From Bacillota bacterium (GTDB taxonomy: Bacteria; Bacillota; Clostridia; Lachnospirales; Lachnospiraceae), in contig JAEWYQ010000077.1 in assembly GCA_023395555.1 (NCBI GenBank), forward strand, positions 1-45,666: a stretch of 45,666 nt of DNA, written 5' to 3'. Of this stretch, positions 16,998 to 27,889 are shown one piece after another. Made by a program: the position numbers and the translations under genes. The notes beneath the pieces were generated by a model. That model was not told the origin of the DNA and did not search any database. It saw nothing but the letters and a program-made list of their open reading frames with translations. How positions within the stretch are numbered: position 1 is the stretch's first letter; every line of letters starts with the position of its first letter.

Positions 16998-18143
16998 TTG
17001 CCCGCAGCTTATGGTATCAATATGGAAATAGCAGCTGCCTTATTAGGTGCATTGCTTCTTTACCAATTACAGAAATTCTTATACAGTAGATTCTGGGACC
17101 GTAATCTGACCGTGGAGCTGAGCCTGTCCGAGAAGCAGGCGACGGAAGGGGAAGAGCTGACCTTGAACGAGACGGTCATCAACCAGAAGCTTCTGCCGAT
17201 TCCCGCGTTGAAGATCAAATATATGACCTCACGGCATCTATCCTTTCTCGATATGAAGGATACCGAGGTCACAGACAATACCTACCGGAATGATCTTGTC
17301 TCCGTCATGATGTACCAGAAGCTGACCCGGAGAATTCCTTTTGTATGCTCAAAACGCGGATATTATTCCATCAGCCGTATCACCTTTGTCTGCAGTGATC
17401 TTCTCTTTGAATCAGATCTGGTGGCGGGAGAGAATCTGGATCTCCACCTCTATGTCTATCCCAGACCGGTGGACTCTCTCAGAATGGAAGTCCCTTTTCA
17501 GAACATGATGGGCACCGTGCTGACCAAACGCTTTATCAACGAAGATCCCTTTGAATTCAAAAGCATACGGGAATACCAATCCTATGATACCATGAAGACG
17601 ATTAACTGGAAAGCTTCTGCCAAGACCGGCTCCCTTATGGTCAATATATATGACCATACCGCTTCCCAGCAGATCAAGATCCTCCTTAACCTGGAATCCG
17701 ATACGATCTGGCTCTACGAGGATCTGCAGGAGGAGAGCATCCGGCTGGCTGTCACCTTTGCCCATGCTTTTATAGAGCTGGGCATTCCCGTATCTCTTTA
17801 TACTAACGGTCTTGATGTAATCAGCAAGGAGGTTCTTCATGTGCCTGCCGGTTCGGGGAAGAATCATCTTCGTACCATCAACGAAACACTGGCCCGGATC
17901 GATGCCCTTTCGCCGCTTCCTTCCTTCACCTCTACTGTGGGCGGTGAGCTGGAGAATGGGAATCCAAAGGACTATCTCCTGCTGATCTCCTCCTATCAGA
18001 GGCTGGAGCTTCAGGAACGTCTGGAACATCTGTTGCGGTCCCATATTGATTTTATGTGGATTGTTCCCACCAACCGGGAGGTACGGCTGACGGTGGAAGG
18101 AAGCCTGCTGTCCCATGTACAGGTCTGGGAGACCGAAGACTGA
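16998..18143 (+). CDS. DUF58 domain-containing protein
   Basis: This protein of up to 381 residues has the DUF58 core: FEFKSIREYQSYDTMKTINWKASAKTG near residue 190, followed by a von Willebrand A-like domain (QIKILLNLESDTIW onward, MIDAS-like features not complete). The N-terminal part has a short hydrophobic stretch (IAAALLGALLLYQL). DUF58 proteins usually start with two membrane segments, and here there seems to be only one. The start is unclear: TTG at 16998 and ATG at 17022 are both in frame, and neither has a good ribosome site. Upstream, an in-frame ATG at 16932 runs into TAG at 16959-16961. It follows moxR by about 86 bases, consistent with the common moxR-DUF58 pairing. Function is unknown beyond that association. 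Confidence 0.85.
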   Translation: MPAAYGINMEIAAALLGALLLYQLQKFLYSRFWDRNLTVELSLSEKQATEGEELTLNETVINQKLLPIPALKIKYMTSRHLSFLDMKDTEVTDNTYRNDLVSVMMYQKLTRRIPFVCSKRGYYSISRITFVCSDLLFESDLVAGENLDLHLYVYPRPVDSLRMEVPFQNMMGTVLTKRFINEDPFEFKSIREYQSYDTMKTINWKASAKTGSLMVNIYDHTASQQIKILLNLESDTIWLYEDLQEESIRLAVTFAHAFIELGIPVSLYTNGLDVISKEVLHVPAGSGKNHLRTINETLARIDALSPLPSFTSTVGGELENGNPKDYLLLISSYQRLELQERLEHLLRSHIDFMWIVPTNREVRLTVEGSLLSHVQVWETED

Positions 18144-18168
18144 AAGCGGAAGAAAAGAGGAGGGTATT

Positions 18169-19425
18169 ATGAATTTCAAGCGTCAACAGCTGATCATTGA
18201 TCTGCTTCGTATTTTAATGCATTTTATGATTGCTTATCTGTTTATTACAGTGATACTTTATTTGTTCATTGAGGATGCTGCCCTTTACGTTCTGTTTCTG
18301 CTTCCGGCGCCTTTTCTCTCCTATGCCATTAACAGATACACGAAGCATATCTGGTCCTTCCTGCTGCTGCATGCGGCTTTGCTGGCTCTTTACGGTATTA
18401 CCTCCCGTCACCTATTCCTTGTGATCCTCAATACTGCATATCTGGTCTGGCTGGCAAGCTCCTCCTTTTATCTCCGGCAAAAAAAGCCCGGTCAGGAGCG
18501 TATCCTGATGCAGACTGCTGCCGTATTCCCGGTCTTGTATCTCTTATGCCATCTGGCGAAGATGCCGAAGCTTCAGCCGCTCTGCTTTGCATTTACCATT
18601 GTGTTCATCCTTCTCAATGTCCTGCGCAATTACCTGATGAATCTCAGCCAGTTTGCCCGCAACCATGAGGATATCCGTAATATGCCCTTTCAGCAGATCC
18701 GGAATTCAAACCATGTCTTAATGGCCTTTCTTTGCGGTCTGTTTCTTGCAGCCATGCTGCTGTTCTCCCGGTTCCCCCTGGGATCTGTCCTCTCCTATAC
18801 GGGGACGATGCTCAAGGAGCTTCTGCGGTTTCTTCTGTCCCTAATTCGCTTTTCCGAGGCGGAGGAAGCTCCTCCACCGGAGCCGGAGACAAAGCCGGAA
18901 GTCCCGGATGACTTCGGCCTGCCGCCGGCCGAGTCCTCGCCCATTATGGAGCTGATTGCCGAGATCCTTCAGCGAATCGTTCTGGTTCTTGCGGCGGCCG
19001 GCATTGTCGCTCTGCTGCTCTATTCCCTCTACCGGTTGTACCGGTACTTCTATCTGAAGAGCGAGGGAGGCGTTGCAAAGGATGAGGTAGAATTTATATC
19101 GCCTTATATCAAAAGAGATCGTGCAAAACGGGAGAAAAAGACTGCCCGGCGCTGGCTCTTCGGTCGTTCCAACAATCAGATCATCCGTAAATCCTTCGCA
19201 CAGGCAGTTTCTGCCAATACTAAGGGCGAGAAAAAGCTGGCGGTCAGTATGACCCCCTCCCAGCTGTCCGAGTATGCCCTGGGCAAAACGAAGCTGTCCC
19301 CGTCTGCATCAGAGGATGAGCGGAAAAAGAAAGAATTACTGACTTCCTATTATGAAAAAGCAAGATACAGCGATGAAGAATGTACAAAAAGTGAAGTAAA
19401 ACAAGTGAAGGAGCTTTTGAAATAA
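18169..19425 (+). CDS. Polytopic membrane protein with C-terminal DUF4129-like segment
   Basis: This 418-residue protein has seven or so hydrophobic segments, the first six within residues 10-210 and the last near 285-310. A Pro/Glu-rich loop (EEAPPPEPETKPEVPDD) lies before the last one. The tail (SEYALGKTKL, then LTSYYEKARYSDEECTKSEVKQVKELL) resembles the DUF4129 end of TgpA-like transglutaminase membrane proteins. However, no transglutaminase Cys-His-Asp domain is present. The ATG at 18169 has GAGGAGGG five bases upstream. An in-frame start at 18115 would overlap the DUF58 gene and lacks such a site. It completes the moxR-DUF58 operon, where TgpA-like proteins are commonly found. I infer a shared membrane complex; its biochemical role is unknown. 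Confidence 0.75.
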   Translation: MNFKRQQLIIDLLRILMHFMIAYLFITVILYLFIEDAALYVLFLLPAPFLSYAINRYTKHIWSFLLLHAALLALYGITSRHLFLVILNTAYLVWLASSSFYLRQKKPGQERILMQTAAVFPVLYLLCHLAKMPKLQPLCFAFTIVFILLNVLRNYLMNLSQFARNHEDIRNMPFQQIRNSNHVLMAFLCGLFLAAMLLFSRFPLGSVLSYTGTMLKELLRFLLSLIRFSEAEEAPPPEPETKPEVPDDFGLPPAESSPIMELIAEILQRIVLVLAAAGIVALLLYSLYRLYRYFYLKSEGGVAKDEVEFISPYIKRDRAKREKKTARRWLFGRSNNQIIRKSFAQAVSANTKGEKKLAVSMTPSQLSEYALGKTKLSPSASEDERKKKELLTSYYEKARYSDEECTKSEVKQVKELLK

Positions 19426-19586
19426 GCCCCTTCTTAACAAAGAAAGCCGACATTATAATATGATTGATATCACCTCTCATAAAATAATGCCGACTCATTT
19501 TTAGCACCTCTCCTTCACAGGAAAGATACAAGAATCTATTAATTTACACTCATATATGGCATTCCTGCCATTTTGGGGCCTTCGGC

Positions 19587-21236
<1,650 letters not shown>

Positions 21237-21244
21237 CTATGTTC

Positions 21245-21532
21245 TTAGTCTTCCACCACTGCAACAATGTCGTTCTGCTTCACGATGATGAATTCCTCAT
21301 CCTCAAGCTTCACTTCTGTTCCGGCATATTTTGAATAGATAACCTTATCGCCAACCTTAACCTGCATCGTTACTTCTTTTCCATCCACCATTCCGCCGGG
21401 TCCTACAGCGATTACCTGAGCCTGCTGAGGCTTTTCCTTTGCCTGGCCGGGCAATACAATACCGGATTTTGTGGTCTCTTCTGCCACCAGCTGCTTTAAT
21501 ACTACCTTATCTCCTAATGGTACAAGTTTCAT
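21245..21532 (-). CDS. groES: 10-kDa co-chaperonin GroES
   Basis: This 95-residue protein matches GroES throughout: it begins KLVPLGDKVVLKQL, has the mobile-loop region EETTKSGIVLPGQAKEKPQ, and continues with VGDKVIYSKYAGTEVKLEDEEFIIVKQNDIVAVVE. It caps the GroEL ring. The ATG has GGAGGAATTAGCAA directly upstream. It is first in the groES-groEL operon, under the CIRCE operator. Confidence 0.98.
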   Translation of the reverse strand: MKLVPLGDKVVLKQLVAEETTKSGIVLPGQAKEKPQQAQVIAVGPGGMVDGKEVTMQVKVGDKVIYSKYAGTEVKLEDEEFIIVKQNDIVAVVED

Positions 21533-21571
21533 TTGCTAATTCCTCCTTCAAACTTTAACTTTTAGTGATTA

Positions 21572-21598
21572 TTAGCACTCTGTATTGTTGAGTGCTAA
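21572..21598 (-). promoter_or_regulatory. CIRCE operator (HrcA binding site)
   Basis: TTAGCACTC (21572-21580), nine bases, then GAGTGCTAA (21590-21598) is an exact match to the CIRCE consensus. It lies in the groES leader just after the -10 box, where HrcA repression of heat-shock genes is established in Firmicutes. hrcA itself is not in the window. Confidence 0.97.
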
Positions 21599-21608
21599 TC
21601 TGATTTAT

Positions 21609-21637
21609 ATATTAGTAAATTTGCCTTTAATATGCAA
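21609..21637 (-). promoter_or_regulatory. Promoter of groES-groEL
   Basis: On the minus strand TTGCAT (21632-21637), a 17-base spacer and TAATAT (21609-21614) lie immediately upstream of CIRCE. The spacing places the transcription start at the edge of the operator. The rest of the AT-rich gap from 21640 to 21766 shows no further feature. Confidence 0.75.
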
Positions 21638-21766
21638 CTTCCTTTCTATGACGATACTTCAGCAAATTTAATAATTTCTCATTTATTCTTTATTTTACTC
21701 TTTATATCTCATTTTTTTTAATTTTTCTGTTTTCCAGAGCCGATTTCCTTCCCGGCAATTGGCTTT

Positions 21767-21790
21767 AAGAAAAGGGGGTTAACACCCCCC
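21767..21790 (-). terminator. Intrinsic terminator of the DUF6062-containing operon
   Basis: On the minus strand GGGGG, a TGTTAA loop and CCCCC are followed by TTTTCTT. It lies about 95 bases after the DUF6062 stop codon and before the groES promoter region. Confidence 0.75.
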
Positions 21791-21883
21791 TGAACTTCTT
21801 AAAAGGCTCGCAGGCTTCTGCCAGCCATATTCACATTAATTAGTATATTCATAAACAGGAACGATATACCATAAACATAGATC

Positions 21884-22612
21884 TTACTTATTATTGTAAT
21901 AAATACTGTTCGTCTTCTGCATGGCCCTTGGCAGGGAGTCCTTTGCGTTCTTCCAGGGCTCATCCGCATAGCGGTAATCAAATTTGTTGATAAACCACTC
22001 CAGATCATCCCGGACACGCTTCATATTCTCAAGATAGAGGGAATTCAGCTGCCGCAGGAAATCCTCCAGCTCTTCTCCGCTGAGATGCTGGGGTGCGGTA
22101 GAATACAGTACCTTATAATGCCCCGTGCAAAAGCCCTTCGATGCCTTGAATTTGTCACGGAAGGCTTTCTCCGTATGATAGAGATGAAAGATAGTGGCTA
22201 CATAGCGGTCAAAGGTATTGTCAATCTTCTCACATACAAAGCAGTTCTGCTCCAGTTCATTGAGATATCCCACCACTCCCGGCGTTCCGCTCTTCTTGCG
22301 GAACAAGGAGGGGGCCGCCGGTCTGGGTCCCGAGCCCGACAGCTTTTCTGTATCCTTGATCAGCTTATCCATATGGGTCTTCAGAATCAGCGCCAGCCCA
22401 AGCCGGTTCTGATTCTTATGCAGCAGCTCCAGATGCTTTTCACAAAAGCCCAGGCGTGAAGTAGCCTCCCGGATATCATCCTCCATATAGCTGGGGCCCA
22501 TGGTAAAATCCACCGCATTTACCTCCAGCGTCTTGCGCATGGAGCAAAGCGGACATTCCGTATCTGAATCAAACGCCTCATTTACCGGTATTGTATATAA
22601 TTTTTCCTTCAA
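21884..22612 (-). CDS. DUF6062 family protein with Cys pairs
   Basis: This 242-residue cytoplasmic protein matches the clostridial DUF6062 family. It has paired Cys/His motifs: CPLC at residues 21-24, FCEKH near 57-61, CFVC near 126-129, and FCTGHY near 157-162. These suggest metal binding, possibly two zinc sites from an internal repeat. No enzymatic motif is recognised. The start is TTG, with GGGAGAAGG upstream. It begins 22 bases after the DUF2225 gene, so the two are likely co-transcribed with glnS. Function unknown. Confidence 0.8.
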   Translation of the reverse strand: MKEKLYTIPVNEAFDSDTECPLCSMRKTLEVNAVDFTMGPSYMEDDIREATSRLGFCEKHLELLHKNQNRLGLALILKTHMDKLIKDTEKLSGSGPRPAAPSLFRKKSGTPGVVGYLNELEQNCFVCEKIDNTFDRYVATIFHLYHTEKAFRDKFKASKGFCTGHYKVLYSTAPQHLSGEELEDFLRQLNSLYLENMKRVRDDLEWFINKFDYRYADEPWKNAKDSLPRAMQKTNSIYYNNK

Positions 22613-22634
22613 TGCCTTCTCCCGCCTTTATCGA

Positions 22635-23471
22635 TTATTCCTCTCTTAACAGCGCCTTGATATCCCTTGCCTTTTGTTTAATCCGCTCGTTGGCATTCCT
22701 GGAGGTTAAAACCTTGGATATCCATCGGCTGGACTCCGTAGTCTTTCCTGTCTTTCTGCCCAGCTCCGCCATAAGCAGGGACATAGTAACCTCATCCATG
22801 CCGCACATGGGGAAGTTCTCCTTACTAAAAGCTTCTTCAAATCCTATATAAGCCTTCTCAATAAAATCCAGTTCTTCTTTTTCCATTTCCTCCAGCTGCT
22901 TCTGATAATCAGGCGTGTTCTTCGGCAGCGCCTCCGCCTTTCCCCTGAGCAGCCAGGCTATCTTAAGACAGGTATAAGCCCGTTCCGAGGTCTTCGCCTT
23001 CTTCACGATGGAATTCACCAGAGCCAGCTTATGCCGCATCATGGCATCATCATAGGTGAATACGCTGTTATTCTCCTTAATCCCCTTGAAATTAGCGGAG
23101 ATATTTGTCTTAATCAGAGTGGCCTGGGCATTGGTCACATATTTAAAGAAACGGTTCAAAGCCGCAAAGCCGCAGTGAGGGCATACAACTGCATCATATT
23201 TGAGGGGATCCATAAACTGGTATATGGGCCTTAAATCAGAATCCAAATTGGCCAGCTTCACCTTCCCCGACTTCACCATCTTAGATTTAAATTCCTTATC
23301 ACACACCGGACACACAAAGGATTTGTCAAAAATGGCATCCTCCTCTGAAAACGACGGCTTATCATCCTCTGCGGACTTGTCCCCCGTGTCCTTTTCCTTT
23401 TCGTCATAAATGTCCATTTCAGACAAATTCTTCAGACCAAAAGCCTCCAAGCCTGAAAATAAATTTTCCAA
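22635..23471 (-). CDS. DUF2225 domain protein
   Basis: This 278-residue protein has two CxxC pairs, CPVC near residue 54 and CPHC near 97, in the DUF2225 arrangement FVCPVCDKEFKSKMVKSGK then DAVVCPHCGFAALNRFF. Together they form a likely zinc ribbon. The C-terminal half is helical and TPR-like (KTSERAYTCLKIAWLLRG, LMAELGRKTGKTTESSRWISKVL). The start is TTG, eight bases after AGGAGG. It lies between glnS and the DUF6062 gene. A link to stress or redox sensing is sometimes suggested for such proteins, but nothing here proves it. Confidence 0.85.
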   Translation of the reverse strand: MENLFSGLEAFGLKNLSEMDIYDEKEKDTGDKSAEDDKPSFSEEDAIFDKSFVCPVCDKEFKSKMVKSGKVKLANLDSDLRPIYQFMDPLKYDAVVCPHCGFAALNRFFKYVTNAQATLIKTNISANFKGIKENNSVFTYDDAMMRHKLALVNSIVKKAKTSERAYTCLKIAWLLRGKAEALPKNTPDYQKQLEEMEKEELDFIEKAYIGFEEAFSKENFPMCGMDEVTMSLLMAELGRKTGKTTESSRWISKVLTSRNANERIKQKARDIKALLREE

Positions 23472-23501
23472 TATTATATCCTCCTTCTTCTTTCCAATCC
23501 A

Positions 23502-25205
23502 TTACTCCGGTTTATAGGAACTCTTAAGCGACACAATCCGGTTAAAGACCGGCGCTTCCGGTGTTGAATCCTTACTGTCCAGGCAGAAAAAGCCCTGTCT
23601 CAGGAACTGGAAGCTCTCCGGGGCCTTCGCAGCGGCAATCCCTGGCTCCACATAGCATTCCTTTAATATAGTAAGGGAATTGGGATTCAAATTCAGACTT
23701 CCATCCTCATTATATACACCCTTTTCTTCATCGACCAAATTCTCATAGAGGCGAACCTCCGCTTTGATCGCTGTCTCTGCGGCAACCCAGTGAATTGTTC
23801 CCTTTACCTTCCGTCCGGTAAAACCGGAGCCGCTCCTTGTCTCCGGATCATAGGTACAATGTACCTCCGTCACTCTGCCGTTCTCATCCGTAACATAATC
23901 CTGACAGGTTACAAAGTAGGCATTCATCAGACGGACCTCATTGCCCGGATAGAGGCGGAAATATTTCTTAGGAGGCTCTATCATAAAGTCCTCCCGCTCA
24001 ATATACAGTTCCCTCCCAAAAGGCAGCTGTCTGACGCCCATTTCTTCATTTTCCTGATTGTTGGGCGCCTCCAGATATTCTATCTGTCCTTCGGGGTAAT
24101 TGGTAATGATCAGCTTGATGGGATCCAGCACCGCCATGATTCTGGGTCTCTTTAACTTCAGATCCTCCCGGATGCAGTACTCCAGCATAGCATAATCCAC
24201 AGAGCTCTGGCTCTTAGACACACCGCACAGCTCCATGAACATCTGAATGGATTCCGGTGTGAAGCCCCTTCTTCTCAGTGCACTGATGGACACCAGGCGC
24301 GGATCATCCCAACCGTCCACAATTCCTTCCTCCACCAGCTTCTTGATGTAGCGCTTGCCGGTGATCACATTGGTCAGATACATCTTGGCAAATTCAATCT
24401 GCTTCGGCGGGCATTCATATTCCAGCTCTCTCACCACCCAGTCATAAAGAGGACGGTGATCCTCGAATTCCAGAGTACAGATGGAGTGGGTAATTCCTTC
24501 GATGGCATCCTCAATGGGATGGGCAAAATCATACATGGGATAAATGCACCACTGATCTCCCGTATTGTGGTGGGACACCCTGGCCACGCGGTAGATGACC
24601 GGATCTCTCATATTGATGTTGGGAGATTCCATATCGATCTTGGCCCGCAGGACCTTAGAGCCGTCCGGCAGCCTGCCCTCCTTCATATCCTCAAAAAGCC
24701 TCAGATTCTCTTCGATGCTGCGGCCGCGGTACGGGCTGTTCTTCCCCGGCTCCGTCAGAGTTCCCCGGTATTCCCGGATCTCTTCCGCCGTAAGATCACA
24801 TACGAAAGCCTTTCCCTTCTTAATGAGCTTAACTGCCGCCTCGTACATCTGCTGGAAATAATCCGAAGCAAAGAACAGGCGATCCTCAAAATCACCTCCA
24901 ACCCATTTTACATCCTCGATGATGGAGTCTACATACTCTGTCTTTTCCTTGGTGGGATTGGTGTCGTCAAAACGAAGATTGAACTTCCCGCCGTACTTCT
25001 TAGCCAGGCCGTAATTTAAAAGAATGGACTTGGCATGTCCGATATGAAGATAACCGTTAGGCTCCGGCGGAAATCTGGTAGCAATCTGCTTCACCCTTCC
25101 CTCCTCCAGATCCTTATCAATAATCATCTCAATAAAATTCTTGGAAACCGTCTCTTTCTCCGCTGTCTCCGGCTCCATTCCCGCTAGTTTGTCTTTATCT
25201 TCCAT
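23502..25205 (-). CDS. glnS: Glutaminyl-tRNA synthetase
   Basis: This 567-residue class I synthetase carries the HIGH motif at residues 54-57 ([10 protein letters not shown]), LRFDDTNP, and the GlnRS block [24 protein letters not shown]. The C-terminal anticodon-binding beta-barrel domain includes [16 protein letters not shown]. It charges tRNA-Gln directly, as an alternative to the GatCAB route common in Firmicutes. The signature corresponding to MSK in the E. coli enzyme reads TGKR (Lys284), so the second active-site motif is altered but its key Lys remains. GGGAGG precedes the ATG. A DUF2225 gene follows after 30 bases. A GlnRS in a Firmicute is presumably an ancient acquisition. Confidence 0.95.
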   Translation of the reverse strand: MEDKDKLAGMEPETAEKETVSKNFIEMIIDKDLEEGRVKQIATRFPPEPNGYLHIGHAKSILLNYGLAKKYGGKFNLRFDDTNPTKEKTEYVDSIIEDVKWVGGDFEDRLFFASDYFQQMYEAAVKLIKKGKAFVCDLTAEEIREYRGTLTEPGKNSPYRGRSIEENLRLFEDMKEGRLPDGSKVLRAKIDMESPNINMRDPVIYRVARVSHHNTGDQWCIYPMYDFAHPIEDAIEGITHSICTLEFEDHRPLYDWVVRELEYECPPKQIEFAKMYLTNVITGKRYIKKLVEEGIVDGWDDPRLVSISALRRRGFTPESIQMFMELCGVSKSQSSVDYAMLEYCIREDLKLKRPRIMAVLDPIKLIITNYPEGQIEYLEAPNNQENEEMGVRQLPFGRELYIEREDFMIEPPKKYFRLYPGNEVRLMNAYFVTCQDYVTDENGRVTEVHCTYDPETRSGSGFTGRKVKGTIHWVAAETAIKAEVRLYENLVDEEKGVYNEDGSLNLNPNSLTILKECYVEPGIAAAKAPESFQFLRQGFFCLDSKDSTPEAPVFNRIVSLKSSYKPE

Positions 25206-25386
25206 GAAAAACCTCCCGGTTAATAGTTGTCATCCCTGCATGATGAATTCTGTTTCTTATTATAATGCCATATATAGATATGTTATATAATACCACAATT
25301 GATCTTAACTTAAAAGTACTAAAATTCATCAAATAATGGGTTGCTCCTATCTTTGCCCTCCTATACCTGCCGTTATCGGAATGATA

Positions 25387-25602
25387 CTATCCTTTAATCA
25401 AGGATTCCATCATGCTTATGAATTCTTTATCAAGCTGCTCATATTTTTCAAGGCTTTTCTCTTGATCAACCATATCCCCCGTCAATATGGCGTCTGTTTC
25501 CCCTTCGATTACGATGGCTATGCTATCGGTAAGATATACCAGATGCCTGACATGAGGTATCTTTGCATCCGCGCTGGGTACAGGGAGTTTCAATTCCGCC
25601 AT
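25387..25602 (-). CDS. Small hypothetical ORF or gene remnant (71 aa)
   Basis: This 71-codon ORF encodes a mostly acidic, soluble sequence (LVYLTDSIAIVIEGETDAILTG, then EKYEQLDKEFISMMESLIKG). I do not recognise a family. There is no ribosome site ahead of the ATG. A stop codon is two codons upstream in frame, and the ATG lies right at the end of the U-tract of the preceding terminator. This suggests either a leaderless or poorly translated small protein, or the 3' end of a decayed gene. The surrounding stretch (25206-25386) is AT-rich with no other feature I can support. Confidence 0.35.
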   Translation of the reverse strand: MAELKLPVPSADAKIPHVRHLVYLTDSIAIVIEGETDAILTGDMVDQEKSLEKYEQLDKEFISMMESLIKG

Positions 25603-25611
25603 AAATATTTA

Positions 25612-25652
25612 AAAACGCCAATGCAAGGTTGTCCCCTTGCAATCGGCGTTTT
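25612..25652 (-). terminator. Strong bidirectional terminator after the DUF3810 gene
   Basis: AAAACGCC (25612-25619) pairs with GGCGTTTT (25645-25652), and TGCAAGG (25622-25628) pairs with CCTTGCA (25635-25641). The resulting 15-bp stem is broken only by a small internal loop. A-rich and U-rich flanks allow termination on both strands. Confidence 0.88.
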
Positions 25653-25682
25653 AGATGTGATTATAGATATGCTTCACAAAGC

Positions 25683-26804
25683 TCAATCCTGCTGCTCCCT
25701 GCGGTATCTGGCCAGCAGCAGATCCAGCATTCTTCCGTAGCTCTTCACTCCATCGGTCTGAGCATTGACCTTGAGATAGGTGTCATTAATCTTGCTGGAT
25801 ACCGTGCTCACTACGGTATCCTCATACTGCTGCCAGTACCTGGAGTTTGCTCTCAGATCCTTCACAACCCCTTCGCTGTATTGGCCGCTTATTTCAAAGT
25901 AAAGCTCCGGACTCTGGTCATACAGCGCATTTCCCGATGTGATCAGAGCCAGCATGGTGGCGCTGTATTTCAGATCCGCATGCTCCGATTTCATTCCCGC
26001 CAGATAAGCGATATAATTCGCCTCGTCCTCCCGCATAAATCCCCGCAGATGAGCCAGCTCATGGAGCATAGTCACAGGAATGGAGTAATCCGGCACATCC
26101 ACATTAACATTCGCCTCCATGGTAAATGGAAAGAACATTCCCGTTATCTCCGTCATTGACATCATCTTCGAGAGCAGAACAGACTTTGGGGCCCCATATC
26201 TCCCGCCCAGAACGGGATAATCCCCGGCCAGCTGCTCAAAAGCCTTCTCCGCCTCCCTGCCAAGCTCCCGGTGATTCATACTCAGGCGGAATACCCCCTC
26301 CTCATCTTCCAGCAACGGCTGCTGGGCATTGGGTGATCTCAGCCCGTTGGCATCCAGCATCAGCCCTTCCGTAAGGGCATACAGTTCTTCCACCGTAGAT
26401 TCCAATACTTCCAGATTAGAATAAACACTGAAGGAATACCTGTAATAATTCAATCCCCCCAGGAGGATGAATGCAAAAAGAATTACGCTGAGAGTACATC
26501 CCAGATTGAGAAGCCCTTTTGCCAGTATCTCCTCACGCCGCTCTTTATCCAGAATCAGCTTAAGAACAAACCGTGACAGAAATACCAGAACCGCCAAAGG
26601 CAGCAGAACAACGATCAGTTCCCCCAGGGAAAAGGGGAATACCCCTGTAATATTGGAGACAATCTGAGAAATCCACTTATAGATATGTTTTGCATAGATC
26701 TCCTCCGCAAAAAAGCTGCTTTTCTTGGCAAGCTGCACCAGGAGCAGCGAAACCGGCAGCAATATCAACAGCCAGCTTCTCTTATAGATTATAAGCTTCT
26801 TCAT
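25683..26804 (-). CDS. DUF3810 family membrane protein, probable zinc metalloprotease
   Basis: This 373-residue protein has about three hydrophobic segments at its start (LLILLPVSLLLVQLA, FSLGELIVVLLPLAVLVFLSRF, LSVILFAFILLGGL). A large soluble part contains the HELAHLRGFMREDEANYIAYLA motif. It provides HExxH with a downstream Glu, a pattern for a membrane-linked gluzincin-type protease. The ATG at 26804 has GGGGG 8 to 12 bases upstream; an ORF start at 26942 has no such support. It stands alone between the metQ gene and glnS, and ends in a strong terminator. Substrate unknown. Confidence 0.88.
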   Translation of the reverse strand: MKKLIIYKRSWLLILLPVSLLLVQLAKKSSFFAEEIYAKHIYKWISQIVSNITGVFPFSLGELIVVLLPLAVLVFLSRFVLKLILDKERREEILAKGLLNLGCTLSVILFAFILLGGLNYYRYSFSVYSNLEVLESTVEELYALTEGLMLDANGLRSPNAQQPLLEDEEGVFRLSMNHRELGREAEKAFEQLAGDYPVLGGRYGAPKSVLLSKMMSMTEITGMFFPFTMEANVNVDVPDYSIPVTMLHELAHLRGFMREDEANYIAYLAGMKSEHADLKYSATMLALITSGNALYDQSPELYFEISGQYSEGVVKDLRANSRYWQQYEDTVVSTVSSKINDTYLKVNAQTDGVKSYGRMLDLLLARYRREQQD

Positions 26805-26989
26805 ACCGTCATCCCCCGTTTGTTCAAATGCTCTTTTATTCCTATTAATAGTAGCATGGAACCGGCTTTCCTGCAACAGTTTGCATAAAATTCGACACAG
26901 ATAATCATTTCCATTTCTATGATTTGTACAAAAAATATACACAAAAGTAACAGTTCAGGGTAAAAATGACCCCAAGGATATATTGTGGA

Positions 26990-27802
26990 TTAGAACTTCG
27001 GAACTACCGCCGAGTCATAGGTTTCATTGATGAAATCTCTTACGGCATCGCTTTTCAGGGCTTCAATCAGAGCCTTGATATCCCCTCTGTCCTCATTTCC
27101 CTTGAGAACAGCTATGATATTGCCATAGGTTTCGGCAGCGATGGAATCCTTGCCCTCGAAAGCGATGGCATCCTTTGATACATTCAGTCCGGCTTCAATC
27201 GCATAGTTGCCGTTGATGACCGCCATGGCGGCATCCTGCCGGGAGCGGGCCAGCTGGGCAGCTTCGATTTCCACGATCTCCAGCTTCTTGGGATTCTCAA
27301 CAATATCATTCTTGGTTGCCTTCAGGCCGATTCCTTCCTTCAGCTCGATCAATCCCTCAGCCTCCAGCAGCAGAAGAGCTCTTGCTTCATTGGTAGCATC
27401 GTTGGGAACTAAAATCTGCGCTCCCTCGGTTAATTCGTCAAAGGATGCAACCTTGCCGGGATATACACCATAGGGCTCATAATGAATGATTGCGGCAGAT
27501 ACCAGATTCGTCTTATTCTCCTCATTAGACTGCTCCAGATAAGGCAGGTGCTGGAAGTAGTTGGCGTCCAGTTCTCCGCTTTCCAGAGCCAGATTCGGCT
27601 GAACATAATCGGCATATACAACAATCTTAAGCTCATAGCCCGCTGCTTCCAGAGCAGGCTTGGCCTTCTCCAGTATCTCGGCATGGGGAGTGGCGCTGGC
27701 GCCGACAACCAGTATCTTATCCTCCACATTCTTTTTCTGGCAGCCGGTTGCGGCCACCGTAAGCAGGGTAAGTACTACTAAAATAGATATAATTTTTTTC
27801 AT
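26990..27802 (-). CDS. metQ: Methionine-binding lipoprotein MetQ
   Basis: This 270-residue lipoprotein has a signal sequence with a lipobox ending at Cys21 (LTVAATGC). The NLPA/MetQ fold shows in KILVVGASATPHAEILEKAKP, LDANYFQHLPYLEQ, and YGVYPGKVASFDEL. It captures methionine outside the membrane for MetN-MetI. The ATG at 27802 has AGGAGG eight bases upstream. It is third in the metN-metI-metQ operon, 87 bases after metI. Confidence 0.95.
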   Translation of the reverse strand: MKKIISILVVLTLLTVAATGCQKKNVEDKILVVGASATPHAEILEKAKPALEAAGYELKIVVYADYVQPNLALESGELDANYFQHLPYLEQSNEENKTNLVSAAIIHYEPYGVYPGKVASFDELTEGAQILVPNDATNEARALLLLEAEGLIELKEGIGLKATKNDIVENPKKLEIVEIEAAQLARSRQDAAMAVINGNYAIEAGLNVSKDAIAFEGKDSIAAETYGNIIAVLKGNEDRGDIKALIEALKSDAVRDFINETYDSAVVPKF

Positions 27803-27889
27803 AGATAAATCCTCCTTCTTTCTTTTCATTTTATTTTTTCAATTCCTGTATTCTTTCTCTCTTAATCCTGCTTCTGTTTCCCTCGGTCC

